This document shows, piece after piece, positions 22,401-32,596 of a stretch of 64,000 nucleotides of DNA. Origin of the DNA: Tricholoma matsutake (lineage: Eukaryota > Basidiomycota > Agaricomycetes > Agaricales > Tricholomataceae); the NCBI GenBank assembly GCA_026075535.2, contig AP026548.1, positions 9,238,001-9,302,000 of the forward strand, read 5' to 3'. How positions within the stretch are numbered: the first letter of the stretch is position 1; the number at the start of each line of letters is the position of its first letter. The notes beneath the pieces are model-generated. The model worked only from the letters and a program-made list of their open reading frames with translations. It was not told where the DNA came from and did no database searches. Both the position numbers and the translations under genes were made by a program.

Positions 22401-23195
22401 TCCCTTATATCTATATGAGGTTGTTACAAAGAAATTTGAATGTGTACTGCTGCTCTGGCAAAAGTTTGTGGTTCTCGGGGTTCTTGGATGTCAGTGCAGA
22501 TGCACCCTCATTCCCACAAATCACTCTAGAATAGGCATACTAGGATCAGATGAATGTGTTCTACACTTTGATAAACTTACTTACCTGTTTGAAGCGCTAT
22601 TGCAGTATTTTGATCGCCGTCTATCCTGAAGTTCAGCTTTGTTCCTATGTAATTTAAGTTTCATGCTCATTAGAAGGACAGACCATACCTTTGATAGTGT
22701 CTATGGCTTTTGGCTCTATTAGCAGTGTGCTGTTGCTCGGAAGTGTGGTACAGATGACGGCGCCCCATGAAGGTTACAGGTATGTGACTAGAGAGTTTAG
22801 ACCACTTTATGGCCCTTAACAGCTTCATCTGACTTTGACTCAAGAAATGGGTATTACTTGTTGCATCCTTGGTAAAATATCTTACCAGTAATCAGATATC
22901 TTCAAATCTGAATTTTATTTGACCAGTGAACCTGTTTATGCCTCAGGAATTGGAATATGTTTGTGTCTCAACAACACTCAGAAGTTTGGAGCAGAGATTT
23001 CATTGACCCAAAAAGTCAACCTACTGGCTAAGACTGATCATGCGCAACTGTTATGTGGTACTGTACAGTAGGTTCTTTGATCCATCCATGTCCCCTGTTC
23101 AACTCTTGAATTTTTCACTCATCTCTTTGAAAAAGCCCTGATTGTGACTTAGCTCTTCCACAAAATTAAGATAAGTTTTACTCCAGTAAGTAATA
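22401..23195. other. KDZ internal region without a clear gene
   Basis: A/T-rich, with intron-like GT...AG stretches but no exon I can assign. It may hold the decayed 5' part of the minus-strand gene ending at 21840. Confidence 0.35.
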
Positions 23196-23570
23196 ATGCT
23201 TGGCTGTTATAATATCACCATGATCAATCAGATCTATCCAGATGCCCCGAATTGTTGGAGTCATTCAATTGGGCAAAACAGCCTTTCTCAAAAGCCTCAC
23301 GCCATATTATGTTCAGGCAAAAGAACAGGACAAGATCCATCCTTTTTCAACAACCTTATCATTGTCTGGTTTGATCGCTATCCTATTGACAAGTTCTGTG
23401 ACCCTTTCTTTTGTGGTGATCCCGACTACCATGAGTGGGCAATGGTGCACACAAAAGCAGTAAGTTTCACTGGCATTTGCATTGAAATGTTGGTTTATAT
23501 TTTATCTGTGTATAGGATCTTAGAAACAGCTTACAAACTTAGCTTGATGGAGTACCCTTTGGGTTCCTGA
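23196..23570 (+). pseudogene. Plus-strand KDZ cargo fragment, unknown
   Basis: Plus-strand frame with PSFFNNLIIVWFDRYPIDKF and CDPFFCGDPDYHEWAMVHTK, followed by a GTAAGT donor at 23460 and an intron-like stretch to about 23513 (TATAG). Aromatic and Asp-rich patterns suggest a real exon rather than chance. I do not recognise the family. It sits upstream of the transposase on the same strand, about 640 bp before its start. Confidence 0.35.
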
Positions 23571-24212
23571 ATCATCAAACTGGGAGGATGAGGTAACAGT
23601 AGAAAAGATGGGACATACCTCGATGGTGGGTAGGTCATAACTCTCCGAATTCTCCCATGCCATCTACTTACATTGACGCCTAAGGAACCTCAAGTCCCCT
23701 AACTAAATCTAGGCAAGGAAGAACACTCATGTGCAAGTGAGAGTCTTATTGCATATGTAGAAGGTCAGGATGCTGGAACACCATGTGGTGTTCCACACAT
23801 ATATGATTTTTGTCCTTGTACCATTTCTGTCCTCGTATCTTGAATTCCACAGTAAATTATTGTGTCTATGTAACTAAAAAATTGGAGATGCATAGCCTGC
23901 ACATATCATGTTTGAATTGATGTGTGGTCAGGTGACATTGTTGATCAAACAGTCTGATCATTTTCATCCTCCCTTCGTCGACTTGGTGTGCTGGGTACTC
24001 ATTGTTTCACCCATGGATCCGTGGTGTCTCTCCTATGGAAGTTCTCATTGGTCAAGGCTGTTTCTTATCTGGATCCACACTTCCCGTTTGGCACATCCTC
24101 ATCAAAGTTTTGGTGTAAATATCAAGATGTATTCACTAGTCTTGAACCATGCCCAACCCGTATTTAAGAGGCTTGTAGGCATCTGATCATCTCAATTCAC
24201 CCCTGTCTAACT
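23571..24212. other. Region upstream of the KDZ transposase gene
   Basis: No supported gene. It presumably contains the promoter of the transposase gene (start near 24213), but no TATA box stands out. Confidence 0.4.
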
Positions 24213-25780
24213 CATGCCTCCCAAGTGCAACCTCCAGATAACCGAGTACATAAATAGCGATGATGAATGCCCCTCATCTCCTTCTCCTGCTCACATTGTA
24301 CAATCTCATACCCATATCCAACCTGCTTCACATGGCCTCTCTACTACCAGCACCTACTATGAAATGCCAGCATCACCTCAGAAGTGACCTACTTGCATGG
24401 CTCATGAACCCATCCTCTGGAGAGATGATGAACCGATGTCCCAAGACAACAAGATTTTGATACATAGTGATGATGACAAAGACAACGTGGACTGCGCTGA
24501 GAGGATGCTGGAGCCTGGCTATGTCAGCACCATGGGTGACAAGTGAGTTAAATGCAAACGAACTTTTTTGGGGGTATGGTGTTCTATTTGTCTTCTTTGT
24601 AGGAATTAATACATAGTAGGATAACCCTCTCCTTGCGTGGATCCCTGAGATCGATGTATTCATTCAAGAACATCTCCGACACAAAGGATGCAGTGACCCA
24701 AATGACCCTTGTCCCTCATGTTTTGAACATCAAGGGTACCTCCGATGTATTGATTGCAGCGATGATAGAATCTTTTGTTGTACCTGCACCATTGACAACC
24801 ATCTGCCATCTCCATTCCACCAAGTCCAGGTACATTTGGTTTTAGGCTTTGATTGCGCTGGGCTCATGGCTTCTTCATAGGAATGGAATGGGTCATCTTT
24901 CAAGGCAACAACTCTGAAAATGCTTGGCCTCCGAATTCAGCTTGGACATGCACTAGGAACCCGATGTATGAACCCTGCCCTCACCACGAGGGATGATTTC
25001 GTTGTCGTCAACATCAATGCCATCCATTCCATCTCACTGGCTTTCTGTAACTGCAAGCATGCCCAGCAACAATACATCCAGCTACTCTGCGCTGGGTTGT
25101 ATCCAGCTACAGTATTGGATCCAAAGACCGCAGCTACATTCCATGTTCTAAAACACTTCCAAATGCTCAGTTTCATGTCGAAAGTCTCAGCATTTGAATT
25201 TTACTACTCTATTGCATGACAAACTGATAATACAGGGTGCAACCCACCTCCTGTTCATACATTTAAATTCCTGATGCTTCACCCACTAATGATCAATACA
25301 GGATCGCTATTACCCATTCTTGAGAATGGTCAGGGAATGGCAGCACATCTGGCTTCTCAAATGTATGGGTCGTGGTCATGATCCATCAGGTGTCAAGGGT
25401 ATGAAGGAGGGAGAGTGTGCCTTGATTTGCCCTGCCCATCCACAGCCTGGAAAAAATATACCGACTGGCTGGAAGACTGTCCCCGAAAATCAACAGTAAG
25501 TTACTGTTTATTGTTTATTGCTTAATTACTTACCAATTGTGCAGGTGGCTGTACATACTGTTCCTGGGGATTGACGCCAACTTCCACCTCAAACATTTGA
25601 ATGTCTCTACTCAGGAACACAATCCCAGACTCAACCATGGGTTCACGTATGTCGTTGAAGAGATCAAATTCAAGGAATATTTAAGGGACTATGGTGACAA
25701 GATTCCCAATGATGTGAGCACCTGTAACAATCATGATGTTAAGACTATAGGTCTCGACTCAGCCTAGTCTTCGTATGTTG

Positions 25781-25986
25781 CAGTTGGAGGCTTTCCAACT
25801 GTATCGGTTCTTGCAGTAAGAGGCTTTCTTACTGTATCGGGTTCTGTTCGGGACTTGGTGCTTCCTAAGTCAATATGGCTATCCGTACTCAGAGGCTTTC
25901 TGAGTAGACCGTCGGTTTGTGTATCACAGTTGGAGGCCTTCCAACTGTTGAGTTCGGGTTATCACAGCTAGGGGCTTCCTAAGCTG
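25781..25986. repeat. Array of six GGCTT-type hairpins inside the solo LTR
   Basis: Six short palindromes occur every 33-40 bases: 25781-25801, 25814-25834, 25853-25870, 25887-25905, 25927-25947 and 25965-25986. Five have a GGCT or GGCC loop core, and the stems differ in sequence but are mostly self-complementary (for example CAGTTGGA/TCCAACTG and CAGTAAGA/TCTTACTG). Stem changes that keep pairing suggest selection on structure. Confidence 0.8.
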
Positions 25987-26147
25987 TCGAGTGTTCTGGT
26001 TGAGTTTAAGACTGTTATTTGAATTAGGTCAAGGTGGAGAATACACAGAGTGTAGCTACAGCTTATATACTGTTCCAGGACTATCTATCATCCAATCAGG
26101 GAAAGTGAGATGCTTATCAGGTAAAAATAGACAAGAACAATAGAAAC

Positions 26148-26305
26148 AATAGGCCTCATGCCTCGCATGAGGCGTCTGATGTCAAGGAGTGCTGCGGCGC
26201 AGCATATCAGAGAACAATACGAGATAAGCCCCATGCCTAGCATGAGGCGTCCGATGTCAAGGATCCAATGTCAAGGACATGCTGTGGCGCAGCATGTCGA
26301 TCGTG
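26148..26305. repeat. Two direct repeats with embedded hairpins in the solo LTR
   Basis: CCTCATGCCTCGCATGAGG-type and GCTGCGGCGCAGC-type palindromes at about 26155-26200 recur, slightly changed, at about 26229-26300. The unit probably duplicated within the upstream part of the LTR. Confidence 0.6.
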
Positions 26306-28541
26306 AGGGTCTGACGTCACGGACCTCATGTAAAGGGGTTGTCGTACCACAGTGTGTGTGGGAGTGGATTTGGGTGCATGGAATCACCATGCATCGAGGT
26401 GTCTCCTGTCGGAAGTGAGTCGAGTCGAACAGAAAAATGAAGTGCCCGGTCTTGCGGGTCCAGATAACAAATCGTAACACATGATGCATTGAAGTCAGCC
26501 AGCATGCGGGGAGGTAAAGGTACTGCAGCTAGTGGGGTTGGGGCTATTGACTGCATTTGACATGACATGAAGCGTCCCATGTCTGTTGGAGATTTGCAGA
26601 AAGGCGAGCAGTACATATTCTCTTCTTAATCATAGAGCAGCTTTTCTGATGTTTAAAAATGTGTAGATATGTCAACATGGACTATTTCTTCCTATCTACC
26701 CTACAGCATAATCCTCCCGATCGCATTCTTGTCTCGTACAATATCTCTTGTCAGGGGGCTTGTAATTTCATCAAGAGACTTCTGGTGTACCCTGTCTTAC
26801 TTGCCGTGATTTTCTGGACTCTCCTCATCACCTACGTCATTCCAAAGTTTCATCCTGCTTCGCACAGGCTTCTATGCCAGACATCTTTTTCCCTCAACTT
26901 TACCCCCTATGTTGGACAAACTGACAGAGAGGCACCTGAACGTGGATGGGCATCCACTAATGCCGTGGCTAACAGCACCAAGGAAATGGGTCCGGGATCT
27001 CGGCGCGATACCTTGGATGATCATTTTGGTGACTATAATTGGCAAAAAGTATCATCCATGGGTAAGTCAACTTTTGTTTGCAGCATTGGTTACTGATAAT
27101 TAATAATCTTTTTTAGCAGTCACATTCTTGCATAAGGTCAAGGAAGCCATCCTGCATGGGATGAACATGTTTTGGCATTCAAGGAGTTTAGTGCAGCATT
27201 ACCTGTGGAGAGCACAAAGGAGTGGGCCGCCTGTGTTGAGGCATGGGAACAGGACAGCAAAAAGCCTAACCCATTCTATACTGAACTAGCTAGTCAGTCA
27301 TTTATTCTCATTCCCTATTGTCACATACTCTCCGGTACACAGCTATCTCTGAGCATAAAGTATGGCTTCAGCTAGTGGAGGAGGATAAAGCAGAGCTCGA
27401 AAGTGGCAGATCCATCGTCATTCACAACAATGTCACACCAAGCATGCTTGTAACACAAGGCATCAAACTGGAACCTCAACAGTAAGTGATGTGCAGCACA
27501 ATCTGCTATGTATTTTGACATGTACCTCTCATCCAGGTGTTGCCTCCACTATGACTGTGGTTAGTTGGGTCCACACTCGACCAACCTTCAATGCGCCAAG
27601 ATAATTGAACGAAACAATGTTCTGCGTCGGCAAATTGATGCATGGTGTGAGATACAGGTGCTCTACATGCCTGGCATCGCGGCCGTGCATGCGAAGGAGG
27701 ATGAGGAAGGAGGGGGAGAACTGGTTGAATCACAGGACATCAATCTCATGCTCTCATTGCAGGTGGTCTCGATTTGTAGTGACCAACATCTACTTAAATA
27801 TGAGTGGCAGCTGCGCTACTCCCATGTGCTGGATTTCCTGGCCGACATTCGACGCCTGCTGCTTCTCTCATCTCAGCTTTACAAGTCGAAGGATCTCCAT
27901 GCCCGTGGCCAAAGGATGGTCACATGCAGCCTTTCGTTGATCTTGGGTGTCAACGAGCGACTCAAGATAAGTGTTGGGGGTTATCACCGATCTCAGGTGG
28001 TGCTCACACAGCTGGCATCCCCACTTTTGGAGACAATGTGGGAGGAGACTCTGCATCCTCTCCTCGAGGACGATGTCCATATTATGACTGCAGCACAGGC
28101 AGAAGGAGTGAGTGAGGGTTGACGGATGATGTCATGGATCTGGAGAACTGCAGGGGTCGGGGATAGCAGCGCGGGAATGCAAGAAGGTATGTATGGTCAC
28201 TCTTGTGTGTTTGATATGTTGATATTGATTGAGATGTTTATCACTTCGATTGGAGTGGTGCAAAACTCGTGCAAGGGCTCATCGCTGGCAGGAGGAATGT
28301 CTGTTATTGGAGGAAGAGATGCAATGGGTGCAGGAGTCATTCCTGTGGGAGATCGACATGTGGAAGAAAAGGGCTGGTGATGTGTGGAGCCACGCAGATG
28401 GTAACCAGGATGGGCAAGCCACGTATGCTCTTTGCCAGGCGAATGTTTGCGAGTCGATGCTCACACATTGTAGGGATGTATGGGTCAAGGCTACATAGTG
28501 ATGTGGATGTTCAACAGGATCTCCCGCTGCAGGAAAATTGA

Positions 28542-29044
28542 AATATATGTTTTTTTTCTCAGAAAAAGAGTAACAAAACATGTGGAAGTAAAAGATATAT
28601 CTGAGGGTCAATGAAGTTTTGCCGTACTACATGTCAATATATTATGTATTCCAGGAAGTGAAAATAATATCAGGAAACACTGGAAAGTGGAAGACATATC
28701 TGAGAGGAATCAAACATAAGGATCATGAAGCGAAGGACAATTGGAAACATCATGAGGCTGTCAAACTGACAATCAGGTGGAATATAGAAAAAATAGAAGT
28801 CCCATCAATCTCGCATCAATCAACAATGAAGCAGGGTTCAGATCTGAATGTGAGATAAAACCTATAATTACCCCAACGGCGGTGCTGGGTGGGCAGACAA
28901 AAGGTGGGACAATGACCAGCAGCCTGCTTGTAGTCATGTGGGGTGTCATCCTGAGGCACACAACTACAGGTGTTCTGATACATCAACCCGTCCTCTAATG
29001 ACAGCTGTGCATGTACCACCTATATACAGTAAGGACAGGTGGTT
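28542..29044 (+). repeat. KDZ right subterminal region and end
   Basis: No gene. It contains a poly-T run (28543-28558) after the transposase stop, then the right end whose reverse complement carries GGTACATGCACAGCTGTCAT and GGTTGATGTAT, mirroring 17862-17910. Confidence 0.55.
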
Positions 29045-30536
29045 ATATATCACCCTGCCAGGTTCTGGTGTTCCCAGTGAGACGTTCTGTGAGACCTTGA
29101 AAAGCATCAAATATGGCTTTATACTGTGACCGATCAGCACAATTTGAGTACACCCGAGCAATGGTAACTGCTGCAAGGCAAGGTTAGTACTACAATAGTG
29201 AACAAACACAGTGGAAAACCTACCCCGCTGAACTGCAGGTACCCATATTGCAAACTCGACCTCCTTGTGATCACCAGCTGCTTCTTTGAATGTTGTATCG
29301 ACATGAAGTCCAGTCGCAGTATGAATGAGATTGAGTAAGTAGGAATTGGCTGTGAATATCAAAGATCTGCTGCTTGGGGTAGTGGTGATCTGATGCATGT
29401 AGCGATCCTCAACTGGCTTGTCAAGATCCTTTGTGAAGAGATCCCAGACACCTGAAAATATGTTAGTATGAAGAATCCTTTCAGCTGACATGACATACCA
29501 GGAATACCTTGGCCATGTGGGTATGCATCCTTTTTTCGCTCACATATCAGATCCTGCTTGAGGCGATTTCCCTGTAGAGGAGCACAGTACAGCGCAGGAG
29601 TTTTGCCTCCGAGAATAAGCCATGTGCTTGGTGCTGAGACACAAAGTAAATATAGAACAAAACTTGGCCAAACTGTTCATACCATTCTCTATAGACTTGA
29701 CAGTAGCCCCAACCACACCAACTGTGTCAATGCACCACTTGAACAGAGACTTGATATCACGCAATGCCTTGGTTGCAGGGAGGATCGGATGATTGTGAGG
29801 TTGTTCATGATTTGGCACTATGCACACCATTCGAATGGCAGGGTCAGTGGGAATATAAATGGTGTGTGAAGCATACATATAAACAGCCTTGGAGCGGCAT
29901 AACACCATGACAGAGTTTGGACGTACTTTATTTTTGATTAATGCGTCCACAGACAGCATTTCTCCCTTCTCATTGTAAACATCAAGTTTTGGGTCACAAA
30001 GATCAAGAATGTAAGCAGTAGGTAGGAATATCTGAGAGATATTCAATGCGCTCAACCAGAAGCTGCCAATTGAGGTGACGAGGGTGATCAGAAACATGAG
30101 ATTCAATTTCGGGATCAAGCCATTGGGTAGCTGAGACCTTGAGATCCAGCTCTAGGTCAGAAGTGTCGATAACCAAAGAGGTCTCAGAGGAGAGAACATC
30201 TTCGTCAAAAGACTCAGATTCATCGTCACTGTATACAGATCCAGGGGTGGCAACCAGAGTGTCACTGCTCACATCCATAGCCCAGTCAGCCAATTCATCC
30301 ATAGCCTCATCCTCAGAATCTGACAGGATCTCAATAATTTCTGTACCATTCTCGACAACAGTATGTGTCCAAACTTGGGAAGCTGAAGCTGACTTGGACA
30401 AGTCTATGCAAACGTTCGGTTCATTTTTGATTGTCAGTAATTGTGTGGCATTGGCATCAGGTTCCATTTTGACATGTGTCAGCAGGCTGTCAGGTGTGTT
30501 CCTAAAGGGGTAGATCAATGATGATGCATCAATCAC
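29030..30536 (-). pseudogene. MULE-like transposase, N-terminal half
   Basis: Minus-strand gene beginning MIDASSLIYPFRNTPDSLLT, with an acidic, Ser-rich N-terminus and then HPRHLNWQLLVERIEYLSDI and AYILDLCDPKLDVYNEKGEM. A finger-like segment ends in VPNHEQPHNHP, the HxH ending seen in FLYWCH/WRKY-GCM zinc fingers of MULE transposases. After an ILPATKALRDIKSLFKWCID helix, another exon gives FTKDLDKPVEDRYMHQITTT and ATGLHVDTTFKEAAGDHKEV, where the Asp before TTFK is the likely first catalytic residue. A spliced exon (AVTIARVYSNCADRSQYKAI) runs to the KDZ insertion at 29045. Frameshifts occur near 30010 and 29560. Confidence 0.62.
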
Positions 30537-30911
30537 GTGTTCTTGAGATGCACTGTGCCAGAAACTCTTTCAACCTGGGTATATCAACCCAATTTGTATT
30601 GATGAACTTGAGTGGGTTGCACTGTATGTAAAGTGTGGTGTAGGTCTATAAAGAAGTGTTAATGATGATCCACAGTGAATGAAATAACAACATGCCTCAT
30701 CATGAAAGGCTTCGAGAAGCCCTTGGGGTACACTGTGGAGAAAATGTGTATCGTCAGTGCTACGTGCCATGTCGACGTGATTGGTGGTCGAGAGGCAGGT
30801 TTTCCAATACTTTTGTTCATCCTATTCTACCTGGAACATTACATAAGCTTTACTTTCATTGTCATGATTGATCCATAGATATTATTGGAAAATAGTACAT
30901 ATATAGATTAT
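30537..30911. other. Outer transposon right subterminal region
   Basis: No clear exon. It lies between the transposase start and the right TIR and probably contains the transposase promoter. Confidence 0.4.
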
Positions 30912-31070
30912 CGAGTGTGTTGGCACTGTAAGTGAGTGTGGCCGACATTTTAGTGAGTGTGGTTGGCACCTGAGTGAGTGTGGCTGGCCCAGATGTGAGT
31001 GTGGCCGAGTTGAGTGTGAGTGTGATGGTCAGGCACGAGAGTGACAGTGTCGCATTTCACCTATCCTCAT
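30912..31070 (-). repeat. Right terminal inverted repeat of the outer transposon
   Basis: Reverse complement of the left end. GTGAGTGTGGC-type units repeat five to six times, then AGAGTGACAGTGTCGCATTT and ATCCTCAT. It is followed by CATGGTTT at 31071-31078. Confidence 0.8.
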
Positions 31071-31163
31071 CATGGTTTAGGGAACACACGAAATATGATT
31101 TTACAGAATTTTGACCATTTTGGTAGTTGTCACACTTGCTCACGTGACGTTGGATGGATTCTA

Positions 31164-32291
31164 CAGCTCGCCCAGCTCAACCCTTCCCCTGAAATGTCAG
31201 GTGACCTTCCAAAAACGGAAATGCTGACAAACTTGGTTGAATTTCGATGCCTGACCAAACAGAACATCTTCATCACGCCGGAAAACGACAACTGAGAGCA
31301 GCAGCCTGAGACGAGCCATTGCACCCAAAATGGGCCCAAGTATTTGTTTGCGCCCTAGGTACGTTTCATGATGTTTCTTTCAACCAACTAACTGTTTTCA
31401 TTAGTTTTAGGTTATACACATGTTACAGCGACGGCCCCATGCCCAACCACAACAACGGATAACTAGCCTACGACAACAACAACAAGGCCCAGGTCCTCAC
31501 AACGGCGATGGACAACCCAGCGCCCGCACCCCAGCACTGTGAGCCACAGCTTGCAAGTTCGTGGGTGCTCAATCACGAACCAGGGGGCTAGGAGGAGGGG
31601 GACGATAACGGGAAGGGATTATGACGACAGGACCAGGCGACAACACGGACAGGGAGGACTCGAGGACAGGGACCCTGACATAACAGGGACAGCGACACGT
31701 GGACAACAAGGACGAGGACGAGGGAACGACGGCGCCAACCCAGCACCTGCTCCCGCCACTGCGAGCAACTGCTCGCATGGGGGATTGCGGGCGCTCACGG
31801 CAACGAGGGACGAGGGACGACAACGAACACCACCACACTATGGATGCGGGGACGCGAACACCACGCACAACAGCAAACGAGGGGCGGCAGGGGAAGGGCC
31901 AGCGGGGAGCCACGAGGAGGAGAGGGGACACCCCACCCATCGCTGCGTGGGAAGGTAGGATTTTTTTCTTGTTGTTTTCAATTACTAACGTCCTTTCGGG
32001 GTTTTTTGATCTGAGTGACGCCGAGGAGGAAGCCCCAACACCACCGCTACGAGCCCTGCTCATAAGGTGGAGGGGCTTATTTTTTTATGAGTTATGCCCT
32101 CGTAATATATTTCTATCTCTTTCATATCGAGAGTGCCCCTTGAGGGGGAGTAAGATACTGGTAGTTAAATAATAGATATTCAATGTCAGTGACTCAGTGC
32201 CTTCGAGAATCGACGTGCACTTGTTTTCACTTCATGTAATTATGTGTAAGTCACCTGATTTTTCAGGGGAGGGGTTGAGCAAGGGGAGCTG
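31164..32291. repeat. Imperfect inverted repeat pair around a GC-rich segment
   Basis: 31164-31205 (CAGCTCAACCCTTCCCCTGA core) pairs with the reverse complement of 32250-32291 (TCAGGGGAGGGGTTGAGC core). The 1.1 kb between them includes the GC-rich stretch 31430-31960, with two degenerate copies of a CCAGCxCCxGCxCC...GCTCxC unit, and intron-like GT...AG pieces at 31358-31410 and 31955-32014. Reading frames there are long only because of base composition. It could be a non-autonomous TIR element. Confidence 0.4.
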
Positions 32292-32536
32292 GATTCTACC
32301 TTATGGCACGGAAGACTGAGGCCCTTTTGGGTTCATTCAATAGGCAGCTCTGCCTCGAGGAAACCAGGGGTATTAAAAATGCTATTTTTTTCAAGAGATC
32401 ATAACTGTTAAAGCTAGTCTACATTTACCTCCGTACCGTAATTCAGCTCATATCTACAGTTCTATTATTTTCTGATTTTTTTCCGATTTTTTGGCGATTT
32501 TTCGAGCCTATTTTTGGCATACCTCTCCAAAACTGT

Positions 32537-32596
32537 ACGTCCGATCAACGTGCGTATAAACGTGCGTACTAATTAGTACGAACGTTGATCGGACGT
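32537..32596. repeat. 60-bp compound palindrome
   Basis: Perfect 15-bp arms (32537-32551, ACGTCCGATCAACGT, and 32582-32596) enclose a second perfect palindrome, CGTACTAATTAGTACG, at 32565-32580. It lies about 170 bp upstream of the first promoter signal of the secreted-protein gene and matches no other site in the window. Confidence 0.85.

Larger units (their letters stand above)
25737..26479 (-). mobile_element. Solo LTR inserted in the KDZ transposase
   Basis: A 743-bp sequence starting TGTTAAGACTATAGG and ending ATCGTAACA, flanked by perfect 5-bp duplications CATGA (25732-25736 and 26480-26484). Removing the LTR and one duplication restores an uninterrupted transposase frame through NNHDALKSASMRGGK, which proves the borders. 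No internal region remains, so this is the product of LTR-LTR recombination. A TATATAAG box on the minus strand near 26061-26070 suggests minus-strand transcription, so the hairpin array at 25781-25986 would be in the transcribed leader. Confidence 0.92.
24213..28541 (+). pseudogene. KDZ transposase with CxC2-type cysteine cluster (inactivated)
   Basis: Spliced plus-strand gene starting MPPKCNLQITEYINSDDE. Exon 2 carries the cysteine cluster (CPSCFEHQGYLRCIDCSDD; FCCTC). Next come the KDZ N-terminal blocks (MLGLRIQLGHALGTRC; FCNCKHAQQQYIQLLCAGLY; WLLKCMGRGHDPSG) and the catalytic region: WLYILFLGIDANFHLKHLNV, KGTAASGVG, YVNMDYFF, a YNISCQ box, then EAPERGWASTN and RRDTLDDHFGDYNW. Helical C-terminal exons end near 28541 (RWQEECLLLEEEMQ). 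Introns include 24832-24880, 25253-25301 and 25496-25544. Inactivation: TGA at 25217-25219 and 26558-26560 where relatives have Arg, D-to-N in the usual YDxxCQ box, and the LTR inserted at 25737. Confidence 0.88.
17846..29044 (+). mobile_element. KDZ (Kyakuja-Dileera-Zisupton) DNA transposon
   Basis: An 11.2-kb element with a KDZ transposase gene on the plus strand and at least two other genes on the minus strand. Candidate 8-bp duplications ATATATCA flank it (17838-17845 and 29045-29052). The flanks join two halves of one interrupted host-element gene. The ends share an inverted motif (TGGTACATGCA with downstream GTTGATGTAT-type matches), but the outermost bases are not alike, so the TIRs are degenerate or the exact ends are off by some bases. 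A solo LTR is nested inside. Confidence 0.75.
8682..31070 (-). mobile_element. MULE-like TIR DNA transposon carrying nested insertions
   Basis: Matching inverted ends at 8682-8835 and 30912-31070 bound this 22.4-kb unit, and both are flanked by CATGGTTT (8674-8681 and 31071-31078). Its own gene is a minus-strand transposase-like protein found in three pieces (30536-29030, 17824-17336, 10156-9050). Removing the LTR insertion and the KDZ element leaves about 4 kb, a normal size for a MULE-type element. An 8-bp duplication also fits MULEs. Family assignment rests on motifs and size, not on a search. Confidence 0.7.

Noticed and set aside
25781..25986. CRISPR array
   Set aside because: Spacing is regular, but the units are self-complementary hairpins with differing stems rather than identical direct repeats. 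They lie inside an LTR in a eukaryotic context with no cas genes.
28964..30536. KDZ cargo gene
   Set aside because: Its 5' end lies beyond the KDZ right end and its motifs continue in 17824-17336, on the other side of the KDZ element. It therefore belongs to the outer transposon.
31539..32172. Long open frames on both strands in the GC-rich block
   Set aside because: Low-complexity Arg/Gly/Pro/Asp composition with frames open on both strands at once, no conserved motif and intron-like breaks. GC content explains them.
32537..32596. Helitron 3' hairpin
   Set aside because: Helitron ends have a short hairpin followed by CTRR and insertion between A and T. No CTRR terminus or Rep/helicase coding sequence is present nearby.
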